NCBI GenBank assembly: GCA_900469615.1
Contig: UBYA01000010.1
Span: 119,597 to 183,596, forward strand
Length of the DNA stretch: 64,000 bases
Direction: 5' to 3'
From: Hyphomicrobiales bacterium
Lineage (GTDB): Bacteria > Pseudomonadota > Alphaproteobacteria > Rhizobiales > Rhizobiaceae
Shown: piece by piece, positions 1-9,266 of the stretch
How the letters are laid out: every line of letters begins with the position of its first letter
Position numbering within the stretch: position 1 is the stretch's first letter
Notes under the pieces: generated by a model
Told to the model about the DNA's origin: nothing
Seen by the model: only the letters and a program-made list of their open reading frames with translations
Database searches by the model: none
Position numbers and translations under genes: made by a program

Positions 1-20
1 TTTCCTGGAATTGCTCTAGA
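1..20. repeat. Truncated copy of Rhizobium-type palindromic intergenic element
   Basis: The first bases match, nearly letter for letter, the right half of the elements at 10073-10116 and 56548-56591 (shared core TTTCCTGGAATTGCT). The left half lies outside the window. It sits directly against, and slightly overlaps, the stop codon of the lipoprotein gene that ends at 16. Confidence 0.6.
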
Positions 21-630
21 GGGTGCGCAATGTCCAATCGACGAGTTCTACCGTCACGCCTGCAAACGCAGCATCGAGTGCACGGACGAAATCGGGATTG
101 CTGCCGCCGCTGATGGGCACAACCTTGCGGAAGATGTTCTGCGCCTTCACCGTGCCCGTGCGGTCGTTCAGGATCTTTTCCGAGATTTCCACCGTTGCCG
201 TCTTCTGGCCGCCGGACGCATTGATCTCGAAAGCGCGGATATCGGTGACGATCTGATAGTCGATCGCAAGCCCCTGTCCCGGCACGCCGACGCCGCCGAG
301 CTTGCCGGTATTCTCGAAGGCTTCGACCAGCTTCGATTGCACCATGCGGCTCAGCTTGTCACTCCATTGCGATTTGCCGAGATACTGGATTTCCGAAGGT
401 GAAACGCGGATGACGATCTGGTTGCTGTCCAGCGCCTGCAACGCCGTCGGCGGCGGAATGAGGATCTGGCGGCTCTTGACGGAGGGCCCGTTCGCCTTCA
501 CCGACCCGGAAAGATCGTAGGTATCGTTGTTGGCTGATGTTCCACAGCCTCCAAGCAGGGCCGCAAGCAGCGGCAATGCGATCACGGCTTTCCACATCTG
601 ATGACGCTCACTCGACACGCAACCCACCAT
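16..630 (-). CDS. ABC-type transport auxiliary lipoprotein (PqiC/LinN-like)
   Basis: 204-residue lipoprotein, last gene of a four-gene Mce/Mla-type operon. The N-terminus is a hydrophobic signal ending in the lipobox LLGGC, so the mature protein should be lipid-anchored, probably on the inner face of the outer membrane. The rest fits the ABC-type transport auxiliary component family (PqiC, and LinN of the Sphingobium LinKLMN importer). Start choice: ATG at 630 has GGAGG 11 nt upstream; an ATG at 669 overlaps the stop of the MCE gene (TGATG), and an ATG at 597 gives the shortest signal peptide. All three keep the lipobox. The likely role is to dock the MCE ring to the outer membrane. Confidence 0.82.
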   Translation of the reverse strand: MVGCVSSERHQMWKAVIALPLLAALLGGCGTSANNDTYDLSGSVKANGPSVKSRQILIPPPTALQALDSNQIVIRVSPSEIQYLGKSQWSDKLSRMVQSKLVEAFENTGKLGGVGVPGQGLAIDYQIVTDIRAFEINASGGQKTATVEISEKILNDRTGTVKAQNIFRKVVPISGGSNPDFVRALDAAFAGVTVELVDWTLRTL

Positions 631-668
631 ATTCAGCTTATCCTCCGGAGACCAGATATCGCTATTCA

Positions 669-2039
669 TCAATGCCGCGCGCGGCCATCATATGTCTTGA
701 CCGTATCGCCACCGAAGATCAGTCGCTGCGGATTACGGTCGAAATTAGTGATTGTACTGTTCAGATTGTCAACCGTGCCACGCATATCGTTGATGAGGGT
801 CTGGGCGTCGCGCAGACCGCTGCTGGAGAATCGCTGCAGATTGTCGGCGATCGGGCCGATGCGGGAATTGAGGTTGTCGGCCATCTTCTTGAAGGATTCG
901 AGCGTATCTTTGGCCTGGGCAAACAGCGATTGCGTGCTGTCATTGCCAAGCAGCGAATCGACCTTCGTCAGAATTCCATCGACCTTGCCGGATGCCGCAT
1001 TGAGCTTGGTGGAAATGTCGCGGGCATTGGCAATCGTCTGGTCGATATCCTGCTGATGGGCAGCAACGGAATTCGCCACATCGCGGATCGAAGCCACCGC
1101 CGTGCGAGCCTGCTTCGTCACATCGGCGATGTCATCGACCGATCCCTTGATCTTCGCAGGGTCGATCTGCGCGACGATCGCGTCGACGCGATCAAGCGTC
1201 TGCTGCGCCTTCTGGCCGAAAGCGTTGTAGGTGTCGGCGGTCTGCTTGAAGCTTGCCACCGTCGCCTTCAAATCGGTCGTGGCATCCGCCACATTCGCGG
1301 TGATCTTGTCCGCATTGGCGATGACGTCGTTGACCTTCTGGGCATCGACCGCCCGCACCAGCTTCTCGATCGCGTCGAGTGTCGAATCCACCCGGACCGA
1401 GACCGTCTTGAAGGTGTCGGAAAGCTGCCCGACGCTTGCCAGGAATTTGTCGATATTGTCGGAATTGTCGGCGATTGCCTTCGAGAATTTCTGCGCGTTG
1501 CGCACCGTATCGGTCAAGGGTCCGCGCGAATCCGAAACAAATCCCTGAATGTCCCCGATCGTGTCGTTGGCGCGGTTCAGGATCTTGTCCGCCGTCGTCA
1601 GCAGGTTCGTCACGCTTGACTGATCGGCGAGCAGCACCGCTCTCTTGCCGGTGTCTATGGAGCGCTTCAGGATGTTCTCGTCGCCGTTGCGCCCGCCGGA
1701 AAGCTCGATATAGGCCGCGCCCGTAAGACCCTGGATTTCAAGGATGGCCTTGGTCGAGGTATAGACCGGCGCATCCGCGCGCACCTGCGTAAAGGCCAGC
1801 GAATAGTTGGGATCATCCGCATCGATGGAGAGACTCTGGACCGATCCGACCTGGATGCCGTTGAAGCGAACCGGAGAGCCGACGCTCAGCCCGTTCGCCG
1901 ATCCGGGAATACGCACGACCAGTTCGACCATCGGACCGCCCCGGCCGTACTCTGCCATCCAGTAGACGAAACCGAAGGCAGCCGCGATGACAAGCAGCGT
2001 AAAGAACCCGACGATCGTATAATTGGCTTTGGTTTCCAT
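669..2039 (-). CDS. mlaD: MCE-domain (MlaD/LinM-like) lipid transport protein
   Basis: 456 residues. One N-terminal membrane segment (about residues 7-29, TIVGFFTLLVIAAAFGFVYW) anchors it in the inner membrane. An MCE domain follows at about 38-116, with the typical VRFNGIQVGSV and ILEIQGLTGAAYIEL strands. The remainder (about 150-440) is long, alpha-helical and coiled-coil-like, which suggests a periplasmic tube or needle as in PqiB/LetB-class proteins rather than the short MlaD of E. coli. In this family the MCE domains form hexameric rings that pass lipids between the membranes. It lies between the ATPase gene (9 bp away) and the lipoprotein gene. Confidence 0.88.
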   Translation of the reverse strand: METKANYTIVGFFTLLVIAAAFGFVYWMAEYGRGGPMVELVVRIPGSANGLSVGSPVRFNGIQVGSVQSLSIDADDPNYSLAFTQVRADAPVYTSTKAILEIQGLTGAAYIELSGGRNGDENILKRSIDTGKRAVLLADQSSVTNLLTTADKILNRANDTIGDIQGFVSDSRGPLTDTVRNAQKFSKAIADNSDNIDKFLASVGQLSDTFKTVSVRVDSTLDAIEKLVRAVDAQKVNDVIANADKITANVADATTDLKATVASFKQTADTYNAFGQKAQQTLDRVDAIVAQIDPAKIKGSVDDIADVTKQARTAVASIRDVANSVAAHQQDIDQTIANARDISTKLNAASGKVDGILTKVDSLLGNDSTQSLFAQAKDTLESFKKMADNLNSRIGPIADNLQRFSSSGLRDAQTLINDMRGTVDNLNSTITNFDRNPQRLIFGGDTVKTYDGRARH

Positions 2040-2048
2040 TGTCTCCAG

Positions 2049-2912
2049 TCACTTCTCGCGGCTGTGGGCGCTTGCGCCTTTGTCGTCGTTGCGTTCCATG
2101 ATGTCTTCCCGCGGCACGATCGAGCGTGCGCGCTTTCCCCTGAAGTAGGATTGCACCCAGGGGTCGTCACAGACGAGCATGTCCTCAATCGTGCCTTCCA
2201 CCAATACCCGCTTCTGTCCGAGAACAGCAATACGGTCACAGACGGAAAACAGGCTGTCGAGATCGTGAGTCACCATATAAACGGTCAGGCCGAGCGTGTC
2301 GCGCAGTCTGGCGATCAGCTCGTCGAACTCCGAAGCGCCGATTGGATCCAGACCCGATGTCGGCTCGTCGAGAAAAACGAGATCCGGATCGAGCGCCAGG
2401 GCTCTCGCCAACGCCGCACGCTTGATCATGCCGCCGGAAAGCTCGGATGGATACTTGTCGGCGGCATCGGCGGCAAGACCCACCATGCGGATCTTCATCA
2501 TCGCCAGCTCGTCCATCATTTCCTTGGGCAGATCCAGATATTCCCGCATCGGCACCTGGATGTTTTCCTTCACCGTCAGCGAGGAAAACAGCGCTCCCTG
2601 CTGGAAGAGCACGCCGAGGCGCATGTCCAGCCGGTTGCGTTCCTGCTCGTCAAGCTTGTCGTAATCCTCTCCGAGGATTTCGATCTTGCCCGAACGGCGC
2701 GGCAGCAGCCGCAAGACCGTGCGCAGCAGCACGGACTTGCCCGCGCCGGAAGCGCCGACGAAGCCCAGGATTTCGCCGCGATAGATATTCAGGTTCAGCT
2801 TGTCGAGGACGACTTTCGACCCGAAGGCAACCGTAACGTCCTGCGCCGACAGTACGATATCCCTGCCATGCTCGTTTTTGTCCAACGGGGTTTCCGAGTG
2901 ATGCGCGCTCAT
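2049..2912 (-). CDS. mlaF: ABC transporter ATP-binding protein of Mla/Mce lipid system
   Basis: 287-residue ATPase with Walker A GASGAGKS (about residue 53), signature LSGGMIKRAALARAL (about 158) and Walker B LVFLDEPTSGLDP. The SGGM variant of the signature and the GLDPIG sequence after Walker B are usual for MlaF/Ttg2A proteins. ATG start at 2912, 11 bp after the permease stop, so it is probably co-transcribed and coupled. It powers lipid movement through the MlaE-like permease. The C-terminal tail (about 250-287) is longer than the core ABC fold. Confidence 0.9.
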   Translation of the reverse strand: MSAHHSETPLDKNEHGRDIVLSAQDVTVAFGSKVVLDKLNLNIYRGEILGFVGASGAGKSVLLRTVLRLLPRRSGKIEILGEDYDKLDEQERNRLDMRLGVLFQQGALFSSLTVKENIQVPMREYLDLPKEMMDELAMMKIRMVGLAADAADKYPSELSGGMIKRAALARALALDPDLVFLDEPTSGLDPIGASEFDELIARLRDTLGLTVYMVTHDLDSLFSVCDRIAVLGQKRVLVEGTIEDMLVCDDPWVQSYFRGKRARSIVPREDIMERNDDKGASAHSREK

Positions 2913-2923
2913 CGTTGATATCC

Positions 2924-4084
2924 TCAGAAATCGATCGCTGCGTAGAACATGGCAAACAGCCCGTCCATCAGGATAACGACGAAAATCGATTTCACCACGG
3001 ATGAGGTCACATGCTGACCCAGCGACTCGGCACTGCCCCCGACCTTCAATCCCTCGACCGCCGCGACGATACCGATGACCAGCGCCATGAACGGCGCCTT
3101 GATCATGCCCGAAATGACCGTCGAAAGGCTGATCGCCTCATGCAGGCGTGAAATGAAGGTCGCAACGGTGATTCCGGAATAGCCCCATGCGACCATCGCC
3201 GCGCCAAACAGCGAGGCAAAGTTCGCAATGACGGTCAGCAGGGGCAAGGCGACCGTCAGGGCCACGAGTCGCGGAAAAATAAGCACGCCGATCGGGTTGA
3301 GTCCCATGACCTTCAGCGCATCCACTTCCTCGCGCATCTTCATCGAGCCGATTTCCGCGGTAATCGCGCTGCCGGAGCGGCCGGCGATCATGATCGCCGT
3401 CAGCAGCACGCCGATTTCGCGCAATTGCAGGATACCGACCAGATCGACGACGAAGACCTCGGCACCGAAATAGCGCAGCTGGAAAGCACCCTGCTGCGCG
3501 ATGATCGCACCGATCAGAGACGACATCAGCAGGATGATCGGAACGGCGCGCACCGCCATATGGTCGATCTGATTGACGATCGAGGCCGGGGAAACGCCGC
3601 TGCCGCGCCCGAATTTGAGCTGAGCTCCGCGCACGGCCGAGCCCAGGATATACATGGCGGCGACAAGGTTGTCCCATAAGTCGTAGACGCTCTTGCCGAT
3701 AGGCGCGAAGAGCCGCTCCGGCAAGGACTTGCCCGCCTTAGGCGCTGCGGATTGATCGTCCGGATGCGTGTCGAAAGCCGTCAGCAGTTCATCGATATGC
3801 GAATCGGACCCTTCGATCGTCACATGGGACTGATGCGCTTCCTGGCTTTCCTTGAGGCGGCGAATCAGCAGCGCGCCGGCGGTGTCGACGTCGGAAAGGC
3901 CGGAAAGATCGATCACCACATCGCCGCCGGAACTGCGCTTCGACAATTGCTCGATTTGCCGCAAAACGCCATGGACATTGGCGCTGCGCCAACTGCCCTC
4001 CAGCCGATAGCGATGGCCCGCGCCCTCAGGCGCATCATCGATCTTCGGTGCATCGGACTTCTGTTCGGCTGGTTTCAAACTCAT
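2924..4084 (-). CDS. mlaE: MlaE-family permease with N-terminal STAS domain
   Basis: 386 residues. Residues about 20-110 form a STAS-like domain (VVIDLSGLSDVDTAGALLI), and the rest is the MlaE permease fold (GREIGVLLTAIMIAGRSG-type motif, several membrane helices). In E. coli the STAS protein MlaB is separate; here it is fused to the permease, as in many alphaproteobacterial Mce loci (LinK type). First gene of the operon permease-ATPase-MCE-lipoprotein. ATG at 4084 is preferred over the in-frame ATG at 4108, which adds eight residues without a better ribosome site. Confidence 0.87.
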   Translation of the reverse strand: MSLKPAEQKSDAPKIDDAPEGAGHRYRLEGSWRSANVHGVLRQIEQLSKRSSGGDVVIDLSGLSDVDTAGALLIRRLKESQEAHQSHVTIEGSDSHIDELLTAFDTHPDDQSAAPKAGKSLPERLFAPIGKSVYDLWDNLVAAMYILGSAVRGAQLKFGRGSGVSPASIVNQIDHMAVRAVPIILLMSSLIGAIIAQQGAFQLRYFGAEVFVVDLVGILQLREIGVLLTAIMIAGRSGSAITAEIGSMKMREEVDALKVMGLNPIGVLIFPRLVALTVALPLLTVIANFASLFGAAMVAWGYSGITVATFISRLHEAISLSTVISGMIKAPFMALVIGIVAAVEGLKVGGSAESLGQHVTSSVVKSIFVVILMDGLFAMFYAAIDF

Positions 4085-4235
4085 GCGTCTTTCAAATCTG
4101 GCACACATACGACCGACTCGGAGAGCCCGCAGCGATCAATGCTTAATACACCGGCCGAATAGGAAATTTCCATCTCACGGCGGCGCCAACATATGTCACC
4201 GCTTTTTGATATCCAAATGAATTTGCTGGATCGCC

Positions 4236-5453
4236 CTAGGATACGCCGTGAGCGCCCCCGCCGATAGCCGGCCTCCCGGACCGCAACCCATAAGCGAAAA
4301 CGACCATGGCAAGGCCCAGAGCGGCAATGCCCGCCATGACGTAGTAACTCGACAGGTCGAGCCAGGCATAGAGATAGCCGGATGCCAATGTCATGAGACC
4401 GAGGAACATGCCGTTATAGAAATAATAGGCGCCCTGGGCGGACGATTCCTGCGTTTCCTGGACCGATGCGACGATGCGGCGCTGGATGCCCGTATGGACG
4501 CAGGCATAGGTGCAGGAGTGAAAACACTGCAACACGAAATAGCCGATGAAACCGAAATTGACCGGGAACAGGATCCAGCGCAGGATGCACATGGTCGAGC
4601 CGAAGAAGATCAGCGTCCATGCGCTGAACCGCCGGCTCAGCTTCTTCGACAAAAAGAAGACCATGACCTCGGCCGCGACGCCGATGCTCCATAAGATGGC
4701 GATCTCGGCGCCGGAGAAGCCCAGCTTGCGCCAATAGATCGACGCAAACGTATAAAGCATCGCATGGCTCGACTGCTGTACCGAAACCCCGATCATGGTG
4801 ATGAGCAGTTGCGGGGAACGCAAATTTCCGGTCGGCGACTGCAGGTTGATCGGCTGGTTGCGCCGCCGCGTCGGCCCGATGCGCGGCGCAAACAGGCCCA
4901 TCAGCATCGTGAGAATGAAACCTGCCACCATGACGGGCAAGACGGTGGTTCCACCCCAGATGCTGATCAGCTGACCGCCGAGAAGCGTCGACAGGATAAA
5001 CGTGATCGATCCCCACACCCGCATGGAGCCATAGTCGAATCCCCAGCGGCGCACGCCCGACATGGCGATCGATTCCACCACCGGTACGTAGGGCGCATAG
5101 GTCGCGCCCTGGATGCCGTAGACCAGAAGCACCGACCAGAAGTCGCTTGTCCAGTAGAGCGCGATTGCCGTCAGAAGCGACAGGGCGCCGGACCACAGCA
5201 ATACGTCGGCGCGCTCCGTCATATGATCGGCCAGCACGGCGATGACGGGCGTCACCAGAACGCGCACCACCATGGGAATGGCGATCACCAGACCGATTTC
5301 ATGATCGTTGAAATTCAGCCCCGCCAGCCATACGGGAAAGAACGGCAAGGCAATGCCGTTGACGAACAACGGCGCGCAATAGGACAAGGCGGTGCGCAAG
5401 CGGAAATATGGCGGCGCACCCTCGCCCTGGAAGGACTTGATCGCGGGAATCAT
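4236..5453 (-). CDS. MFS transporter (MFS_1-like / HcaT-type)
   Basis: 405 residues with about 12 hydrophobic segments and no soluble domain: an inner-membrane major facilitator. The opening segment (YFRLRTALSYCAPLFVNGIALPFFPVWL) and the ALWGSITFIL-like helix 4 region resemble the MFS_1-like group that contains E. coli HcaT and nucleoside/sugar carriers. The substrate cannot be read from sequence. ATG at 5453 is chosen; a TTG 72 bases upstream would add a non-conserved polar N-terminus. It stands alone between the Mla operon and the phosphoesterase gene. A perfect 10-bp palindrome CTATCGATAG lies at 5491-5500 in its upstream region. Confidence 0.8.
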   Translation of the reverse strand: MIPAIKSFQGEGAPPYFRLRTALSYCAPLFVNGIALPFFPVWLAGLNFNDHEIGLVIAIPMVVRVLVTPVIAVLADHMTERADVLLWSGALSLLTAIALYWTSDFWSVLLVYGIQGATYAPYVPVVESIAMSGVRRWGFDYGSMRVWGSITFILSTLLGGQLISIWGGTTVLPVMVAGFILTMLMGLFAPRIGPTRRRNQPINLQSPTGNLRSPQLLITMIGVSVQQSSHAMLYTFASIYWRKLGFSGAEIAILWSIGVAAEVMVFFLSKKLSRRFSAWTLIFFGSTMCILRWILFPVNFGFIGYFVLQCFHSCTYACVHTGIQRRIVASVQETQESSAQGAYYFYNGMFLGLMTLASGYLYAWLDLSSYYVMAGIAALGLAMVVFAYGLRSGRPAIGGGAHGVS

Positions 5454-5621
5454 GACAGACCTGAAGGGGAACTGATTTGTCCCTATCACGCTATCGATAG
5501 TACGACTATGGCGAGAAATGGCCAAGACCGTAACGTTTCGGAAAAATCCGGGGCCAAGGCGGTTCCGCGACGATCAATAATTATGACATGCTATTATTAA
5601 GGCCGTGAAGCGGCGTAAAAG

Positions 5622-6428
5622 CTACGCCGCCTGGGCGCCCAGAGGCCGCGGCAGCCCTTCCACGGGCGAACCGGCCGGCTGCGTCTCCAGGATCGATCGC
5701 CAGGTGATGAGCTCGAAGGTGCCATCCTGGTGCTCGGCGATCGCCGTGCAGCTTTCCACCCAGTCGCCGGTATTGATGTAGCGCACGCCGTCCAGATCTT
5801 CGATGACGGCATGGTGGATATGGCCGCAGATCACGCCGTCGGCATCGTTGCGCCTGGCCTCTTCGGCCACGACGCGCTGAAATTCGCCGATGAAATTTAC
5901 GGCGTGCTTTACCTGCTGCTTCGCCCAGGCCGAGAAAGACCAGTAAGGCATGTTCAAGCGGCGGCGTATCGCCGCAAGGCCGATATTGATCAGAATGGCC
6001 ATGTCGTATGCCCAGTCGCCGAGATAGGCGAGCAGGCGTGCGTTGCGGACGACCACGTCGAATTCGTCGCCATGCAGGACCAGATAGGTCTTGCCGTCTG
6101 CCGTTTCATGAATGGCCCGCTGAGCCACCTCGATACCGCCGAAGTGCATGCCGGGGAAATCCCGCAGGAATTCATCGTGGTTGCCGGGGATATAGACGAT
6201 GCGCGTACCTTTGCGCGCCTTGCGCAGAAGCTTCTGCACGACGTCGTTGCAATCCTGCGGCCAGTACCAGTTTCGCTTCAGGCGCCAGCCATCGACGATA
6301 TCGCCGACCAGAAAGATGGTATCGGCATCATGATAACGGAGAAAGTCGAGCAGGAAGTCTGCCTTGGCAGCTTTCGAGCCCAGGTGCACGTCAGAAATGA
6401 ACAGCGTCCGAAATCGCCTGGTGTCCAT
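5622..6428 (-). CDS. UDP-2,3-diacylglucosamine diphosphatase-like metallophosphoesterase
   Basis: 268-residue calcineurin-like phosphoesterase with the whole metal-binding set: DVHLG, GDIVDGW, GNHDEF, a central HGDEFD and the C-terminal GHIHH. This arrangement is that of the LpxH/LpxH2 family, which cleaves UDP-2,3-diacylglucosamine to lipid X in lipid A synthesis. It could also be a related phosphoesterase of unknown substrate, because many rhizobia carry LpxI as well. ATG at 6428 is used; an in-frame GTG at 6440 adds four residues. Transcribed alone on the minus strand. Confidence 0.78.
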   Translation of the reverse strand: MDTRRFRTLFISDVHLGSKAAKADFLLDFLRYHDADTIFLVGDIVDGWRLKRNWYWPQDCNDVVQKLLRKARKGTRIVYIPGNHDEFLRDFPGMHFGGIEVAQRAIHETADGKTYLVLHGDEFDVVVRNARLLAYLGDWAYDMAILINIGLAAIRRRLNMPYWSFSAWAKQQVKHAVNFIGEFQRVVAEEARRNDADGVICGHIHHAVIEDLDGVRYINTGDWVESCTAIAEHQDGTFELITWRSILETQPAGSPVEGLPRPLGAQAA

Positions 6429-6809
6429 GTTTTCATTCACGAACTTTATTGTCCGTGCCCTATCCTACCTTGGCTATTCCAAAACCAGACTCGTGTTTCA
6501 GGAAGATGACAAATCCTGTGTCTGGCGGCTTATCGGCGGGTTCGGCCGCCTCTTGCCGCGATGCAAGGTCCGGACGGTCGCCTGCAAACCGGGCGACACC
6601 AAGGCAAAACATCGCCTGCGCCGGCTCCCCCTCATGCGCAACCCCATGCAGCCGCATGCCGTCTTCGCGGCGGCCATCGCGTGATCGTTGCGCAAAAGGC
6701 AATTCAGTTATGCCACGGCAAAAACGCCTTGCGACGTCGATTGCATACTGTGAAGGCGAAGCGATTGATGTATGGAGGACTCTAGCGCAGGCAGGAATGG
6801 AGACGCGAG
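6429..6809. other. Intergenic region between phosphoesterase and malic enzyme genes
   Basis: About 380 bases of divergent upstream sequence that must hold the promoters of both flanking genes. I see no convincing sigma-70 hexamer pair, palindrome or riboswitch. Open frames exist on both strands but lack ribosome sites and protein-like composition. Confidence 0.4.
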
Positions 6810-9122
6810 TTGGATACGAACGACACTTCGAAAGCAGCCAAGAATATGGCGAGCGGAAATTTCGACGAACAGGCGCTTTATTTCCATCGCTATCCTCGCC
6901 CCGGCAAGCTGGAAATTCAGGCGACAAAGCCGCTGGGCAACCAGCGCGATCTGGCGCTCGCTTACTCTCCCGGCGTCGCCGCTCCCTGCATCGCGATCCG
7001 CGACAATCCCGAAATGGCTGCGGACTACACGTCCCGCGCCAATCTCGTTGCAGTGATTTCGAACGGTTCGGCCGTGCTCGGCCTCGGCAATATCGGCCCG
7101 CTCGCCTCCAAGCCGGTCATGGAAGGCAAGGCCGTCCTCTTCAAGAAGTTTGCCGGCATCGATGTCTTCGACATCGAAGTCGCAGCGCCCACCGTCGATG
7201 AGATGGTCAACACGATTTCGGCGCTCGAGCCGACCTTCGGCGGCATCAATCTGGAAGACATCAAGGCGCCGGAATGCTTCGATGTCGAACGCCGCCTGCG
7301 CGAAAAAATGGAAATTCCGGTCTTCCACGACGATCAGCACGGCACTGCCATCATCGTCGCCGCCGCCGTCCTCAACGGGCTGGAACTGGCGGGCAAGAAA
7401 ATCGAGGACGTCAAGATCGTCGCCTCCGGCGCGGGCGCGGCTGCGCTCGCCTGCCTCAATCTGCTCGTGATCCTCGGCGCCAGGCGCGAAAACATCTGGG
7501 TCCACGATATCGAAGGCCTGGTCTACAAGGACCGCAACGTCCTGATGGACGAATGGAAGTCTATCTATGCCCAGGATAGCGACAAGCGCGTGCTTGCCGA
7601 ATCCATTCCGGGCGCCGATGTCTTCCTCGGCCTGTCCGCCGCCGGCGTGCTGAAACCCGAACTTCTCGCGCAGATGGCGGAAAAGCCGCTGATCATGGCG
7701 CTCGCCAACCCGACGCCGGAAATCATGCCGGACCTCGCCCGGGCCGCACGCCCCGACGCCATGATCTGTACCGGGCGCTCGGATTTTCCGAACCAGGTGA
7801 ACAACGTCCTCTGCTTCCCCTATATCTTCCGCGGCGCGCTCGACTGCGGTGCAAAGACGATCAATGAGGAAATGAAGATGGCCGCCGTGCGCGCCATCGC
7901 CGCTCTCGCCCGAGAAGAGCCTTCCGATGTCGCCGCCCGCGCCTACACCGGCGAGACGCCGGTCTTCGGCCCCAACTACCTGATCCCCTCGCCCTTCGAT
8001 CCGCGCCTCATCCTGCGCATTGCGCCGGCCGTGGCGAAAGCCGCCGCCGACAGCGGCGTGGCGCTGCGTCCGATCAAGGATTTCGACGCCTACATGGACG
8101 AACTCAACCGCTTCGTCTTCCGCTCGGGCTTCATCATGAAGCCGATCTTCGCTGCCGCGAAGATCGCCGAACGCAAGCGCGTCGTCTTCTCCGAAGGCGA
8201 GGACGAACGCGTGCTGCGCGCCGCCCAGGTTCTGCTTGAGGAAGGAACCGCATCCCCGATCCTGATCGGCCGTCCCTCCGTCATCGAAAGCCGCCTGAAG
8301 CGCTACGGCCTGAAGATCCGTCCGAATACCGATTTCGCCGTCATCAACCCGGAAGACGATCCGCGCTTCCGCGAATATGTCGAGCTGTATTTCTCGCTCG
8401 TCGGCCGGGCCGGGGTAATTCCCGAGGCCGCGCGCACGATCGTCCGCACCAACGCAACGGTCATCGGCGCGCTCGCCTTGAAGCGCGGCGAAGCCGATGC
8501 CCTCATCTGCGGCCTCGAAGGCCGATATGAGCGCCATCTGCGCGTCGTTCGACAGGTCATCGGCAAGCGGCCGGACGTTCGCGATTTTTCCGCGCTCAGC
8601 CTGCTTATCTCGCAGCGCGGCGCTACCTTCTACACCGATACCTACGTGACGTTTAACCCGAGCGCCGAGGAAATTGCCGAATCGGCGGTCCTCGCGGCGC
8701 AGGAGATCAAGCGTTTCGGCATCGAGCCACGCGCGGCTCTGGTCTCGCACTCCAACTTCGGCTCCCGGGAATCCGAGAGCGCAACGAAAATGCGCGACGC
8801 GCTCGCGCTCGTGCGCGAAGCCGCGCCGGATCTGGAAGTCGATGGCGAAATGCATGGCGACAGCGCCATTTCCGAAAGCCTGCGTCGCCACGTCATGCCG
8901 GATAGCGCGCTTTCCGGCGAAGCGAACCTGCTCGTGTTCCCCAACCTCGATGCCGCCAACATCACGCTCGGCGTGGTCAAGACCATGACCGATGGCCTGC
9001 ATGTCGGCCCGATCCTGCTCGGCACGGCGCTTCCGGCCCATATTCTCTCGCCTTCCGTCACGTCCCGCGGCGTGGTCAATATGGCGGCTCTGGCCGTGGT
9101 CGAGGCATCGCAGCTCGCCTGA
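6810..9122 (+). CDS. maeB: NADP-dependent malic enzyme with phosphotransacetylase-like C-terminus
   Basis: 770 residues. Residues about 20-430 are the malic enzyme domain ([11 protein letters not shown], the NAD(P)-binding region [30 protein letters not shown]), which decarboxylates malate to pyruvate. Residues about 450-765 resemble phosphotransacetylase (PTA/PTB) and are thought to be regulatory rather than catalytic. Rhizobia have two such chimeric enzymes, NAD-dependent Dme and NADP-dependent Tme; the opening [20 protein letters not shown] looks like Tme. The TTG start at 6810 has GGAG eight bases upstream; an ATG at 6846 is the alternative. Single gene, likely supplying NADPH and pyruvate from dicarboxylates. 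Confidence 0.92.
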   Translation: MDTNDTSKAAKNMASGNFDEQALYFHRYPRPGKLEIQATKPLGNQRDLALAYSPGVAAPCIAIRDNPEMAADYTSRANLVAVISNGSAVLGLGNIGPLASKPVMEGKAVLFKKFAGIDVFDIEVAAPTVDEMVNTISALEPTFGGINLEDIKAPECFDVERRLREKMEIPVFHDDQHGTAIIVAAAVLNGLELAGKKIEDVKIVASGAGAAALACLNLLVILGARRENIWVHDIEGLVYKDRNVLMDEWKSIYAQDSDKRVLAESIPGADVFLGLSAAGVLKPELLAQMAEKPLIMALANPTPEIMPDLARAARPDAMICTGRSDFPNQVNNVLCFPYIFRGALDCGAKTINEEMKMAAVRAIAALAREEPSDVAARAYTGETPVFGPNYLIPSPFDPRLILRIAPAVAKAAADSGVALRPIKDFDAYMDELNRFVFRSGFIMKPIFAAAKIAERKRVVFSEGEDERVLRAAQVLLEEGTASPILIGRPSVIESRLKRYGLKIRPNTDFAVINPEDDPRFREYVELYFSLVGRAGVIPEAARTIVRTNATVIGALALKRGEADALICGLEGRYERHLRVVRQVIGKRPDVRDFSALSLLISQRGATFYTDTYVTFNPSAEEIAESAVLAAQEIKRFGIEPRAALVSHSNFGSRESESATKMRDALALVREAAPDLEVDGEMHGDSAISESLRRHVMPDSALSGEANLLVFPNLDAANITLGVVKTMTDGLHVGPILLGTALPAHILSPSVTSRGVVNMAALAVVEASQLA

Positions 9123-9266
9123 GCGAAATCCTCGCAGCCGCCATGCGGTGGCTGCGAGCCGCGATTTCATGAAAATCCTCTCGAAATCCATGCATTTTGA
9201 TGGATACGTTGTTAAGCTCGAAGATATAGGCTTCAGCGAAATCGAACCGCTTTCGAGAGCAGAACC

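Noticed and set aside
5576..5598. AATAAT/ATTATT inverted repeat upstream of the MFS gene
   Set aside because: Six-base A/T arms with an 11-base spacer are expected by chance in this A/T-rich patch.
6460..6927. 155-codon minus-strand frame before the malic enzyme gene
   Set aside because: Overlaps the malic enzyme start, no ribosome site, composition not protein-like.
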